A stretch of DNA of 64,000 nt from positions 142,083 to 206,082 of the forward strand of contig JAKOZT010000037.1 in NCBI GenBank assembly GCA_029779845.1, in the 5' to 3' direction. A model generated the notes under the pieces. The model searched no databases. It saw nothing but the letters and a program-made list of their open reading frames with translations, and had not been told where the DNA came from. This DNA is from Pseudomonadota bacterium (GTDB lineage: Bacteria > Pseudomonadota > Gammaproteobacteria > Burkholderiales > Burkholderiaceae_C). Numbering within the stretch: position 1 is the first letter of the stretch; every line of letters begins with the position of its first letter. Position numbers and translations under genes: made by a program. Shown here one piece after another: positions 1 to 8,578 of the stretch.

Positions 1-427
1 CGAGATGGCCGGCCACCTGATCCGCCGCCTGCACCAGCAGTCGACGCAGGTCTTCCAGGCGCGCACGCAGGCGGCGGGTTTCGAGCTGACCCCGGTGCAG
101 TTCGCCGCGCTGGCCGGCATCGCCCGCCAGCCCGGCATCGACCAGGCGAGCCTGGCCGCCGCCATCGGCTTCGACCGCGCCACCATCGGCGGCGTGATCG
201 AGCGGCTGGAGCTCAAGGGCCTGCTCGAGCGCGTGGTCAACGCACAGGACCGCCGCGCGCGCCAGCTCCAGCTCACGCCCGAAGGCGAGCAGGTGCTGGC
301 GCAGTGCCGCCCGGTCGTGGAGGATCTGCAGGCCGAGATCCTGGGGCCGCTGACGCGCGCGGAACGCGCGGCGTTCCTGGCGCTGGCGCAAAAGGCGCTG
401 GGGTTGACCCCGGCTCGGCGGCGCTAG
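1..427 (+). CDS. MarR-family transcriptional regulator (5' end outside window)
   Basis: A winged-helix MarR-type regulator. The visible part holds the DNA-recognition helix region around DQASLAAAIGFDRATIGGVI, followed by the wing with the characteristic D-R-R-A-R pattern and a C-terminal dimerisation helix. Family members bind palindromic operators near their own gene and are often released by small aromatic ligands. The first in-frame ATG is at position 5, but the frame is open to the window edge and the N-terminal helix is shorter than usual for the family, so the true start is probably upstream and the gene is partial here. It is followed by a clear hairpin terminator, so it is not co-transcribed with flhB. 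The ligand cannot be told from sequence. Confidence 0.85.
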   Translation, partial: EMAGHLIRRLHQQSTQVFQARTQAAGFELTPVQFAALAGIARQPGIDQASLAAAIGFDRATIGGVIERLELKGLLERVVNAQDRRARQLQLTPEGEQVLAQCRPVVEDLQAEILGPLTRAERAAFLALAQKALGLTPARRR

Positions 428-454
428 CCGCCCACTGCGTCACGCCCCGCGCCG

Positions 455-479
455 AGGGCCGCGATAAGCGGCCCTTTTT
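455..479 (+). terminator. Rho-independent terminator after the MarR gene
   Basis: An 8-bp perfect stem, AGGGCCGC (455-462) with GCGGCCCT (468-475), around a GATAA loop, followed by a T-run to 479. It lies 28 nt after the MarR stop codon and separates that gene from the flagellar operon. Confidence 0.85.
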
Positions 480-494
480 GCGCCCTCTTCCGGC

Positions 495-521
495 TCAAGT
501 TCCGCCACCCGCCCGGAACAA
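495..521 (+). promoter_or_regulatory. Possible flagellar sigma-28-like promoter upstream of flhB
   Basis: TCAAGTTC at 495-502 resembles the -35 element of the FliA consensus (TAAAGTTT; betaproteobacterial variants often TCAAG). An 11-nt spacer is followed by CGGAACAA at 514-521, which matches the -10 consensus GCCGATAA only partly. It sits 33 nt before the flhB start. The -35 and spacing fit; the -10 is weak, so this is only a candidate. Confidence 0.3.
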
Positions 522-554
522 TGGCCTGGCCCCCTGTCAACGGGGCGTCACGCC

Positions 555-1718
555 ATGGCCGACCAGGACGCACAGGACCGCAATCTCCCAGCCTCAGCCC
601 GCAAGCTGCAGAAAGCACGCGAGCAGGGCCAGGTGCCGCGCTCGCGCGACCTGGGGCACTTCGCGGCCATCGCGATCGGCGGCGCGGTGCTGGTGGCGGC
701 GCTGCCCTGGGCCAGCGGCTGGCTGAAGGCGCGCGTCGCGCAGGCGCTGCAGTTCGACGCGCGCGCCGTCGCCAACCCGCAGGCGATGCTCGAGCGCCTG
801 TCCGAGCTGAGCGCCGCGACGCTGTGGATGGTGCTGCCGATGGGGCTGCTGATGTCGCTGGTGGCCCTGGGCGTCAGCGTCGCCTCGGGCGGCTGGAACT
901 TCACGCTCAAGCCGCTGCAGCCGAAGTTCGCGTTCCTGAACCCGATCGCCGGCATCGGCCGGCTGTTCTCCAAGCAGCAGCTGATCACCGCGCTCAAGGC
1001 CTGCGTGCTGGCGCTGATCCTCGGCACGATCGGCGCGCTGTACCTGAAGGCGCACGTCGGCGACTTCGCCTCGATGCTGGGCATGAGCCTGCCGGCGGCG
1101 GTGGAGTCGGGCGCGGACACGCTGCTCGGCGGCCTGATGCTGCTGGTGCTGGCGCTGGGCGCCTTCGCCGCCGTCGACGTGCCCCTGCAGCGCAAGCTGC
1201 TCGCCGACAAGCTGAAGATGAGCCACCAGGAAGCCAAGCAGGAACACAAGGAGGCCGAGGGCAACCAGGAGGTCAAGGGCAAGCAGAAGGCCAAGATGCG
1301 CGAGGCCTCGCGCCGCCGCATGCTGGCCGCCGTGCCCAAGGCCGACCTGGTGGTGATGAACCCGACGCACTACGCCGTCGCGATCAAGTACGAGGATGGC
1401 CGCATGAGCGCGCCGCGCGTGGTCGCCAAGGGCGTCGATCTTCTCGCGATGAAGATCCGCGACATCGCGAAGGAATCCAAGGTGCCGGTGCTGCAGTCGC
1501 CGGCGCTGGCGCGTGCGCTGTACGCGCATACGAAGCTCGACCACGAGATCCCGCAGGCGCTGTTCGCCGCGGTGGCGCAGGTGCTGGCCTACGTCTACCA
1601 ATTGCGCGCCGCGCTGGCCGGGCGCGGCCCGGCGCCCGGCGAGCTGCCCGAGCTGCCGGTGCCGGCCGAGCTCGACCCGCACAACGAAGCCGTTCCTGAC
1701 ATGGAGCTCTACGAATGA
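555..1718 (+). CDS. flhB: Flagellar export switch protein FlhB
   Basis: Inner-membrane component of the flagellar type III export gate. It interacts with FlhA and switches the apparatus from rod/hook to filament substrates. The N-terminal part (to about residue 210) contains the expected four membrane segments; a charged helical linker (about 215-255) leads to the cytoplasmic autocleavage domain. The self-cleavage motif N-P-T-H is present at residues 269-272, so the protein should be switch-competent. At 387 aa the length is normal. The start at 555 is the first ATG giving the usual charged N-terminus. The stop overlaps the flhA start by 4 nt (ATGA), so the two are translationally coupled. 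Confidence 0.97.
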   Translation: MADQDAQDRNLPASARKLQKAREQGQVPRSRDLGHFAAIAIGGAVLVAALPWASGWLKARVAQALQFDARAVANPQAMLERLSELSAATLWMVLPMGLLMSLVALGVSVASGGWNFTLKPLQPKFAFLNPIAGIGRLFSKQQLITALKACVLALILGTIGALYLKAHVGDFASMLGMSLPAAVESGADTLLGGLMLLVLALGAFAAVDVPLQRKLLADKLKMSHQEAKQEHKEAEGNQEVKGKQKAKMREASRRRMLAAVPKADLVVMNPTHYAVAIKYEDGRMSAPRVVAKGVDLLAMKIRDIAKESKVPVLQSPALARALYAHTKLDHEIPQALFAAVAQVLAYVYQLRAALAGRGPAPGELPELPVPAELDPHNEAVPDMELYE

Positions 1719-3802
1719 ACCCGTTCGTCCAGCAACTGCGCACGATGATCGGGCCCGACGGCCGCGCGCTGCGCGCGCTGATGGCGCCGGTCGCCGTGGT
1801 GATGATCCTGGCGATGATGGTGCTGCCGCTGCCGGCCTTCGCGCTGGACGTGCTGTTCACCTTCAACATCGCGATGGCGCTGATGGTGCTGATGGTGGCG
1901 GCCTACATGATCAAGCCGCTGGACTTCGCCGCCTTCCCGACGGTGATCCTGCTGACCACGCTGCTGCGCCTGTCGCTGAACGTCGCCTCGACGCGCGTGG
2001 TGCTGATGGAAGGCCACACCGGCCCGGGCGCGGCCGGCAAGGTGATCGAGTCGTTCGGCCACTTCCTGATCGGCGGCAACTTCGCGGTCGGCCTGATCGT
2101 GTTCGCGATCCTCGTGGTGATCAACTTCATCGTCGTCACCAAGGGCGCCGAGCGCATCGCCGAAGTCGGCGCGCGCTTCACGCTCGACGCGATGCCCGGC
2201 AAGCAGATGGCGATCGACGCCGACCTGAACGCCGGCCTGATCGACGAGAAGCAGGCGCGGCAGCGCCGCCAGGAAGTCGGCGACGAGGCGGAGTTCTTCG
2301 GCTCGATGGACGGCGCCAGCAAGTTCGTGCGCGGCGACGCGATGGCGGGCTTGCTGATCCTGTTCATCAACATCATCGGCGGCTTCGTGATCGGCGTGGC
2401 GCAGCATGGCTTGACGGCCAGCGATGCGGCCAACAGCTACATCCTGCTGGCGATCGGCGACGCGCTGGTGGCGCAGATCCCGGCGCTGCTGATCTCGGTG
2501 GCGGCGGCGATGGTGGTCTCGCGCGTCGGCAAGGAGCAGGACGTCGGCAGCCAGATCGCCAAGCAGGTGTTCAGCTCGGCGCGCGGCCTGGGCATCACCG
2601 CCGCCATCATCGGCGCGCTCGGGCTGATCCCGGGCATGCCGAACCTGGTGTTCATCACGCTCGGCTCGGCGCTCGGCTACGCCGCGTGGTGGATGAAGGA
2701 GCGCGAGCGCCAGGCGAAGGAACGCGAGCCGGTGCGCCCGGCCGAGGCGGCGCAGGCGAACCCGGAAGCCACCTGGGACGACCTGCAGCCGGTCGACACG
2801 CTGGGCCTGGAAGTGGGCTATCGCCTGATCGCGCTGGTCGACAAGACGCGCCAGGGCGACCTGCTGGCGCGCATCAAGGGCGTGCGCAAGAAGTTCGCGC
2901 AGGACGTCGGCTTCCTGCCGCCGCCGGTGCACATCCGCGACAACCTCGAGCTCAAGCCGAGCGCCTACCGCATCACGCTGCGCGGCGCGGTGGTCGGTGA
3001 GGGCGAGGCCTATCCCGGCATGCTGCTGGCGATCAACCCGGGCGGTGCGAGCACCAATCTCATCGGCACGCGCACCGTCGACCCGGCCTTCGGCCTGCCC
3101 GCGGTGTGGATCGAGGAGCGCCAGCGCGAAGCAGCGCAGATGGGCGGATTTACCGTCGTTGATTGCTCGACCGTCGTCGCGACCCATCTCTCACACTTGA
3201 TGCAACTCCACGCGGCCAAGTTGCTCGGCCGCGTCGAGACGCAACAGCTGGTCGAACACGTGACCAAGCTGGCCCCGAAGCTGATCGAAGACGTCGTGCC
3301 CAAGATGGTCGGAATCGCCACCCTGCAAAAAGTCCTCCAGCTGCTGCTGGAAGAGGGCGTGCACATCCGCGACATGCGCTCCATCGTCGAATGCCTGGCC
3401 GAGCACGCTGCCACCGTCACCGACCCGGCCGAGCTGGCGCGCCGCATCCGCGTGCACCTGGCGCCGGCGATCGTGCAGCAGATCTACGGGCCGGCGAAGG
3501 AACTGGACGTGATCGCGCTCGAACCCGACCTCGAGCGCCTGGTGACGCAGGCGCTGAACTCGCCGCACGGCGCGGTGCTCGACCCCGGCGTGGCCGACAC
3601 GCTGGCGCGCAGCGCCGCCGAGACCGCCAAGCGCCAGGAAGACCTGGGCGTGCCGGCCTGCCTGCTGGTGCCGGACCTGATCCGCGCGCCGATGGCCCGT
3701 TTGCTCAAGCGCGCCGCGCCGCGGCTGCGCGTGCTGGGGCACAGCGAGATCCCTGAAACGCATTCGATCCGTATTGGCTCGGTGATTGGAGCTCAGTCAT
3801 GA
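1715..3802 (+). CDS. flhA: Flagellar export gate protein FlhA
   Basis: Central export-gate subunit of the flagellar type III secretion system. The N-terminal half (about residues 20-330) is a bundle of membrane helices containing the FHIPEP-family region with its conserved charged loop (GAERIAEVGARFTLDAMPGK). The C-terminal cytoplasmic domain (about 360-695), which docks chaperone-substrate complexes and forms the nonameric ring, is complete. The length of 695 aa is typical. The gene overlaps flhB upstream and flhF downstream by 4 nt each, so flhB-flhA-flhF form a tightly coupled operon. No frameshift or missing segment is seen. Confidence 0.98.
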   Translation: MNPFVQQLRTMIGPDGRALRALMAPVAVVMILAMMVLPLPAFALDVLFTFNIAMALMVLMVAAYMIKPLDFAAFPTVILLTTLLRLSLNVASTRVVLMEGHTGPGAAGKVIESFGHFLIGGNFAVGLIVFAILVVINFIVVTKGAERIAEVGARFTLDAMPGKQMAIDADLNAGLIDEKQARQRRQEVGDEAEFFGSMDGASKFVRGDAMAGLLILFINIIGGFVIGVAQHGLTASDAANSYILLAIGDALVAQIPALLISVAAAMVVSRVGKEQDVGSQIAKQVFSSARGLGITAAIIGALGLIPGMPNLVFITLGSALGYAAWWMKERERQAKEREPVRPAEAAQANPEATWDDLQPVDTLGLEVGYRLIALVDKTRQGDLLARIKGVRKKFAQDVGFLPPPVHIRDNLELKPSAYRITLRGAVVGEGEAYPGMLLAINPGGASTNLIGTRTVDPAFGLPAVWIEERQREAAQMGGFTVVDCSTVVATHLSHLMQLHAAKLLGRVETQQLVEHVTKLAPKLIEDVVPKMVGIATLQKVLQLLLEEGVHIRDMRSIVECLAEHAATVTDPAELARRIRVHLAPAIVQQIYGPAKELDVIALEPDLERLVTQALNSPHGAVLDPGVADTLARSAAETAKRQEDLGVPACLLVPDLIRAPMARLLKRAAPRLRVLGHSEIPETHSIRIGSVIGAQS

Positions 3803-5367
3803 ACTGCAAACGCTTCACGGCGCGTACCTCGCGCGAAGCCCTGACCCTGGTGCGCCAGGCCTTCGGCGAAGACGCCGTGGTGCTGTCCACCAAGCCCTGC
3901 GCCGAAGGCGTGGAGGTGCTGGCGATGGCGCCGGAAGGCATGGCGCACATCGAGCAGATCTCCGCTTCGGCGCCCAAGGTCTCGGCCCCCGCCGTCAAGC
4001 AGACGCCGCCGGCGCGCAAGGGCAAGGGCCTGGCCGAACGCATCGAGCCCGAGGCCTCGCCGGTGGAGGAAGACGTGCGCAAGCTCTCGATGAGCACGCT
4101 GTCGTTCCAGGACTTCGTGCGCGAGCGCATGCTCAAGCGCCGCCAGGAGGCGATGAGCGAGATCTCGCGCTTCCCCGACGACGCGGCGCAGATGCCGATC
4201 ATCGGCTCGTACACCGAGGTGCCGCCGACCCCGCCGCAGCCCGTGGCGCCGGCGCGTGCCGCCGAGCCGGCGGTGGAGCGCACCAGCCCGCTGCAGCAGC
4301 GCCTGAACGCTTCGGCCGCCGCGGTGCAGCCTGCCGCCGCCAAGCCGGCCATCGCCGTGCCGGTGCTGCACGACATGCCCGCCGCCGAACCCGCCGCGCC
4401 CTCTGCGCTAGTCGCCACGCGCCGCGACCAGGAAGAGATGCTCAAGGAGCTTCGCCAGGTCAAGGGCCTGATCGAGGAGCGCTTCGGCGCGCTCGCCTTC
4501 ATGGAGAAGCTGCAGCGCCAGCCGGCGCAGGCGCGCCTGACGCAGCGCCTGCTCGACGCCGGCTTCTCGCCCGCGCTGATCCGCAAGCTCGCCGAGGCGA
4601 TGCCGCACGAAGTGACGGACGAAACCGGCTGGGCCGCCTCGGTGCTGGAGCGCAACATCCTGACCGGCGAAGCCGAGGGCGCGCTGGAAGACCAGGGCGG
4701 CGTCTACGCGATGATCGGCGCCACCGGCGTCGGCAAGACCACCTCGACCGCCAAGATCGCCGCCGCCTTCGCCGCCAAGTACGGCGCCAACAACCTCGGC
4801 CTGATCACGCTGGACGCCTACCGCATGGGCGCGCACGAGCAGCTGCGCGCCTACGGCCGCATCCTCGGCGTGCCGGTGCACACCGCGCACGACCGCGCCT
4901 CGCTGGAAGACCTGCTGGAGCTGCTGGCCGGCAAGAAGATGGTGCTGATCGACACCGCCGGCATGGCGCAGCGCGACAGCCGCACGCGCGAGCTGCTCGA
5001 CATGCTGCAGCACCGCGCCATCAAGCGCCTGCTGGTGATCAACGCCGCCAGCCAGGGCGAGACCATCGAGGACGTGCTGATCGCCTACCGCGCCGCCAGC
5101 TGCTGCGGCGTGGTGCTGTCCAAGCTCGACGAGGCCGTCAAGCTCGGCCCCGCGCTGGACGCGCTGATCCGCCACAAGCTGAAGGTCGTCGGCGTCGCCA
5201 ACGGCCAGCGCGTGCCGGAAGACTGGCACCGCCTGTCGGCCAACGCGCTGACGCACCGCGCGCTGCGCGGCGGCGGCAGCTCGGCCTACAAGCTCGACGC
5301 CGGCGACGTCAACCTGATCTTCGCGGCGCCCAAGAGCGGGCTGCTGCAGGCGGCCGCGGCGCTCTGA
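3799..5367 (+). CDS. flhF: Flagellar SRP-type GTPase FlhF
   Basis: SRP-family GTPase that sets flagellar position and number, usually at the cell pole. Residues 1-60 form the basic N-terminal domain, about 60-210 are a variable, proline/alanine-rich linker, and about 215-520 are the NG domain. G1 is GATGVGKTT (residues 307-315), G3 is DTAGMAQRD, and a G4-like motif is SKLDEA, where the usual T-K-L-D has become S-K-L-D. At 522 aa it is somewhat long because of the linker. It overlaps flhA by 4 nt. Its usual partner FlhG follows, but in degenerate form. Confidence 0.95.
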   Translation: MNCKRFTARTSREALTLVRQAFGEDAVVLSTKPCAEGVEVLAMAPEGMAHIEQISASAPKVSAPAVKQTPPARKGKGLAERIEPEASPVEEDVRKLSMSTLSFQDFVRERMLKRRQEAMSEISRFPDDAAQMPIIGSYTEVPPTPPQPVAPARAAEPAVERTSPLQQRLNASAAAVQPAAAKPAIAVPVLHDMPAAEPAAPSALVATRRDQEEMLKELRQVKGLIEERFGALAFMEKLQRQPAQARLTQRLLDAGFSPALIRKLAEAMPHEVTDETGWAASVLERNILTGEAEGALEDQGGVYAMIGATGVGKTTSTAKIAAAFAAKYGANNLGLITLDAYRMGAHEQLRAYGRILGVPVHTAHDRASLEDLLELLAGKKMVLIDTAGMAQRDSRTRELLDMLQHRAIKRLLVINAASQGETIEDVLIAYRAASCCGVVLSKLDEAVKLGPALDALIRHKLKVVGVANGQRVPEDWHRLSANALTHRALRGGGSSAYKLDAGDVNLIFAAPKSGLLQAAAAL

Positions 5368-5414
5368 GCTCCGCACCGAACACAACAACGACTTATCCGC
5401 TTTCGCCCCCGACG

Positions 5415-6245
5415 ATGCGCGACTTCGATTCCAAGCCCCTGCCGCTGGACCAGGCCGACGGCCTGCGCCGGCTGTTCGCCCGGCAGCGCGTGAAGATGAT
5501 TCCCGTGGTGTCCAACCCGCACGTGGCCTTCGGCGGCGTGATGCTCGAGCGCCTGTGCGCCGGCTTCACCGAGCTGGGCCTGCACGTGCTGGTGGTCGAC
5601 GCCTCCGAGCGCGCCGGCGCGCCCTCCGAGCTGGCCGTGATGGACCTGGCCGATGCGATCGAGCGGCTGTCCGACGGCGTGTCCTACCTCGCCGCGCGCG
5701 GGCTGGCGATCCGCCACGTCGACGCCACCGGCTCGACCGCGCCCTTCCTCGCCGCGCTGACCGACGCCGCGCCGCGCGCCGAGGTGATCCTGGTGCACGC
5801 GCCGGCCACCGAACTGGCGCGGCTGTTCGCGCGCGGCGCCGAGCTGGCGCGCCGCAGCGGCGACGAATCCGCGCTGGTGCGGCCGCTGCTGCTGGCCGAC
5901 GACCGCCCGGCCAGCGTGACGCACGCCTACGCCGCGCTCAAGCTGCTGTCGCAGCGCGCCGGCCTGGTGGTGCACGACCTGCTGCTGGCCGCCGCGCCGA
6001 ACTCGCCGCGCGCCGAGCGCATCGCGATGCAGCTGGCCACCTGCGCCGACGACTTCCTCGGCGCGGTGCTGCGCGACTGGGTGCGCCTGGACCCCGCCAC
6101 CGACGCCAGCGAGGCGCCCAGCGAGGCGCTGCGCCGCTGGGTGCGTGAGACGCTGCGGCTCGATGCCGCGCCGGCGCCCGCGGCCGCGCCGTACTACGTC
6201 GACCGCCCGCCGCAGCGCGGCGACGCACGCCGGGCCATGAATTGA
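5415..6245 (+). CDS. FlhG/MinD-like flagellar protein lacking the Walker A motif
   Basis: It occupies the flhG (fleN/ylxH) position between flhF and fliA and keeps a ParA/MinD-like pattern: a first beta strand (residues 27-32), a second strand with VVDAS (60-64), and a helical C-terminus. The deviant Walker A (KGGVGKT) that binds ATP in FlhG should fall at about residues 33-45. Here the segment reads SNPHVAFGGVMLERL and has no P-loop lysine. The protein is therefore probably not an ATPase and may act as a scaffold or FlhF partner. The ATG at 5415 is the first good start after flhF (47-nt gap). Calling it FlhG-like rests on context and fold pattern, not strong identity. Confidence 0.65.
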   Translation: MRDFDSKPLPLDQADGLRRLFARQRVKMIPVVSNPHVAFGGVMLERLCAGFTELGLHVLVVDASERAGAPSELAVMDLADAIERLSDGVSYLAARGLAIRHVDATGSTAPFLAALTDAAPRAEVILVHAPATELARLFARGAELARRSGDESALVRPLLLADDRPASVTHAYAALKLLSQRAGLVVHDLLLAAAPNSPRAERIAMQLATCADDFLGAVLRDWVRLDPATDASEAPSEALRRWVRETLRLDAAPAPAAAPYYVDRPPQRGDARRAMN

Positions 6246-6262
6246 TGAGCAGGGAGCAGACG

Positions 6263-6976
6263 ATGTACACCGCCAAGGGCCGCCTCGACCTCGATTCGAT
6301 GCTCAAGCAGTACAGCCCGCTGGTGCGGCGCCTCGCCCACCAGATGATCGCCAAGCTGCCGGCCAACGTGGAGCTGGACGACCTGATCCAGGTCGGCATG
6401 ATCGGCCTGGCCGACGCGCTGAGCCGCTTCGACGAGGCGCAGGGCGTGCAGTTCGAGACCTTCGCGACGCAGCGCATCCGCGGCGCGATGCTCGACGAGC
6501 TGCGCGGCAACGACTACCTCTCGCGCGGCACGCGCAAGCAGCAGCGCTCGATCGAATCGGCGGTGCACAAGCTGGAGCAGAAGCTCGGCCGCGCGCCGGC
6601 CGAGAGCGAGATCGCGCGCGAGATGGGCATGAGCCTGATCGAGTACCAGGAGCTGCTCGGCAAGGTGCGCGGCACGCAGCTCGTGTACCTGGAGGACATG
6701 AGCGGCGACGACGGCGACAACGACTACCTCGACCGCCACGTCGCCGACGAACAGGCCAATCCGCTCGCGCAGCTGCAGGACCACCGCATGCGCGAGGCCC
6801 TGGTCGAAGCGATCAAGCACCTGCCCGAGCGCGAGCAGTACGTGATGTCGATGTACTACGAGCACGACATGAACCTCAAGGAGATCGCGGCGGTGCTCAA
6901 GGTCACCGAGTCGCGCGTCTGCCAGCTGCACAGCCAGTCGATCGCGCGGCTGCGCGTCAAGCTGCGGGAATACTGA
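6263..6976 (+). CDS. fliA: RNA polymerase sigma factor FliA (sigma-28)
   Basis: Alternative sigma factor for late flagellar and chemotaxis genes. Region 2 is seen in YSPLVRRLAHQM and the stretch ending GMIGLADAL, with the promoter-melting block FETFATQRIRGAMLDELR. Region 3 follows, and region 4 carries the helix-turn-helix (LKEIAAVLKVTESRVCQLHS). The start at 6263 is preferred because AGGGAG lies 6 nt upstream and MYTAKG is the usual FliA N-terminus; in-frame TTG at 6242 and ATG at 6245 are possible upstream starts. Length is 237 aa. Its stop overlaps the next gene by 1 nt (TGATG). Confidence 0.95.
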   Translation: MYTAKGRLDLDSMLKQYSPLVRRLAHQMIAKLPANVELDDLIQVGMIGLADALSRFDEAQGVQFETFATQRIRGAMLDELRGNDYLSRGTRKQQRSIESAVHKLEQKLGRAPAESEIAREMGMSLIEYQELLGKVRGTQLVYLEDMSGDDGDNDYLDRHVADEQANPLAQLQDHRMREALVEAIKHLPEREQYVMSMYYEHDMNLKEIAAVLKVTESRVCQLHSQSIARLRVKLREY

Positions 6977-7707
6977 TGACGGCGCTGCGCTGGCCGCTGC
7001 CGGCGCTGCTCGCCTGGGGCGCGTGCTGGGCGCTGTTCGTCGCGCTGTCGCGCACCGCCGCGCCCTTGCCGCTGGCGCTCGCGCTGGCCGCGGCGCTCGG
7101 CCTCGTGCTGGCGCTGCCGGCGGCCACGCGCTGGCGGCGGGTGTTCGTCGCGGCGGGCTTTCCGCTCTCGCTCGCGGCTTCCGGCCTGGTCGCGGCGCTG
7201 CCGGGCTGGGCCTGGCTGCTCGCGCTGGCGCTGCTGGCGCTGGTCTACCCGCTCAATGCCTGGCGCGATGCGCCGATGTTCCCGACCCCGGCCGGCGCGC
7301 TGCGCGGCCTGGCCGCGCTGGCGCCGCTGCCCGAAGGCGCATCGGCGCTCGATGCGGGATGCGGGCTCGGCGACGGCCTGCGCGAGCTGCATCGCGAGTA
7401 TCCGCACGCGCGGCTCGAAGGCGTCGAATGGAGCTGGCCGCTGCGCCTGGGCTGCGCGCTGCGCTGCCGCCATGCAGGCGTGACGCGCGGCGACCTGTGG
7501 GCCTCGGACTGGTCGCGCTTCGACTTGGTCTATCTCTTCCAGCGCCCCGAGAGCATGCCGCGCGCGATAGCCAAGGCGCGCGCCGAGCTGCGCCCCGGCG
7601 CCTGGCTTGCCAGCCTGGAATTCGAAGCGCCAGGCATTCGCCCGAGCGCCGTGCTGCGCGAACCCGGCCGCAAGCCGGTGTGGCTGTACCGCGCGCCGCT
7701 GCCCTAG
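6976..7707 (+). CDS. Membrane-anchored class I SAM-dependent methyltransferase
   Basis: The N-terminal ~95 residues are strongly hydrophobic and form about four membrane segments. The rest is a Rossmann-fold methyltransferase with motif I LDAGCGLGDGL, an acidic residue ending the second strand (EGVEW), and a GDLW motif at the usual position of the third. The substrate is unknown. It overlaps the fliA stop by 1 nt, so it is probably read from the flagellar transcript, but I know of no flagellar role for the family; the coupling may be incidental or may mean it modifies an envelope component. The N-terminal membrane domain is unusual for small methyltransferases. Confidence 0.7.
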   Translation: MTALRWPLPALLAWGACWALFVALSRTAAPLPLALALAAALGLVLALPAATRWRRVFVAAGFPLSLAASGLVAALPGWAWLLALALLALVYPLNAWRDAPMFPTPAGALRGLAALAPLPEGASALDAGCGLGDGLRELHREYPHARLEGVEWSWPLRLGCALRCRHAGVTRGDLWASDWSRFDLVYLFQRPESMPRAIAKARAELRPGAWLASLEFEAPGIRPSAVLREPGRKPVWLYRAPLP

Positions 7708-7733
7708 CCGCGGCCGGCTACGATGCCGCCATC

Positions 7734-8360
7734 GTGGCCGACCCGGACCCCCACCTTCTTCCCGGCGAACAGCCGGCGCTGCTGGACGCCGCGCGCGCGC
7801 TGCTGCAGCCGCTGGCGCGCCTGGCGGTGGCGCGCGGCCTGACGCATGCGACGGTCGACGAGATGCTGCGCGCCGCCTTCGTCGAGAGGGCGCACGCGGC
7901 CTATCCGCAGCTGCTGGCGCACCGCCGCGTCAGCCGCATCAGCGCGGCCACCGGCATCAACCGGCGCGAGGTGACGCGCCTGCTCGAAGCGCGCCGGAGC
8001 CGCAGCGCGCCGGCGCGCTCCTACCCGAGCGAGCTGTTCGCGCGCTGGACCACGCACCCCGACTACCTCGACGCCGACGGCCGCGCGCGCTCGCTGCCGC
8101 GCCTGGGCGCCGCGCCGAGCTTCGAGGCGCTGGCGCACTCGGTGACGCGCGACATGCACCCGCGCAGCCTGCTCGAGGAGCTGATCCGCCTGGGCCTGGC
8201 CGAGCACGACGAGGCGGCCGACAGCGTGGCGCTGAGCCGCGCCGCCTTCGCGCCGCGCGGCGACGACGCGCGCCGCCTCGCGCTGCTGACGGCCCGCCTC
8301 GGCGAGCTGCTCGACGCGGCGGTCGACGAACTGCTGGCGCCCGCCGCGAAGCCCGACTGA
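7734..8360 (+). CDS. DUF6502-like protein, possibly C-terminally short
   Basis: The N-terminal part resembles DUF6502 proteins: a LLQPLARLAVARGLTHATV-type helix, an RVSRISAATGINRREVTRLL block that looks like a helix-turn-helix, then a conserved middle containing HSVTRDMHPRSLLEELIRLG. The only plausible in-frame start is GTG at 7734. At 208 aa it is shorter than the family members I know (about 270-290 aa) and stops soon after the middle domain. The missing end faces a repeat-rich non-coding stretch that begins about 50 nt downstream. Function is unknown; a DNA-binding role is suggested only by the helix-turn-helix-like segment. Confidence 0.6.
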   Translation: MADPDPHLLPGEQPALLDAARALLQPLARLAVARGLTHATVDEMLRAAFVERAHAAYPQLLAHRRVSRISAATGINRREVTRLLEARRSRSAPARSYPSELFARWTTHPDYLDADGRARSLPRLGAAPSFEALAHSVTRDMHPRSLLEELIRLGLAEHDEAADSVALSRAAFAPRGDDARRLALLTARLGELLDAAVDELLAPAAKPD

Positions 8361-8409
8361 TACCGACAAGCGATCAATCGTTCAGAAAGCCGGCAGCGTG
8401 GTCCAGGCG

Positions 8410-8569
8410 GCAAAGGGCCGTGCGACCCGCCCGCGGCGCTTCGATGAGACGGTCGGCCCTGCGGGCCGACTGCCTTGCGCTGCTCGGTCTCGCGGCCCCG
8501 CCGCGGAACGAGCCCTGCGCTGCTCAGCGTCTCACAGGCGCGCCGCGAGCGGCCCGCACGGCCCTTTGC
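8410..8569. repeat. 160-nt imperfect palindrome with inner hairpin
   Basis: The arm at 8410-8439 pairs with 8540-8569, with 27 of 30 positions complementary. Inside it, 8452-8459 pairs perfectly with 8463-8470 around a 3-nt loop. The arrangement suggests a folded RNA or a non-autonomous repeat unit. Confidence 0.75.
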
Positions 8570-8578
8570 GGAACCAGA

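Noticed and set aside
594..1682. Long antisense open frame over flhB (and similar frames opposite flhA, polA, asnB and others)
   Set aside because: High GC makes long antisense frames common. Translations here are Arg/Ala/His/Gln-rich, without family motifs, and the opposite strand carries unmistakable genes.
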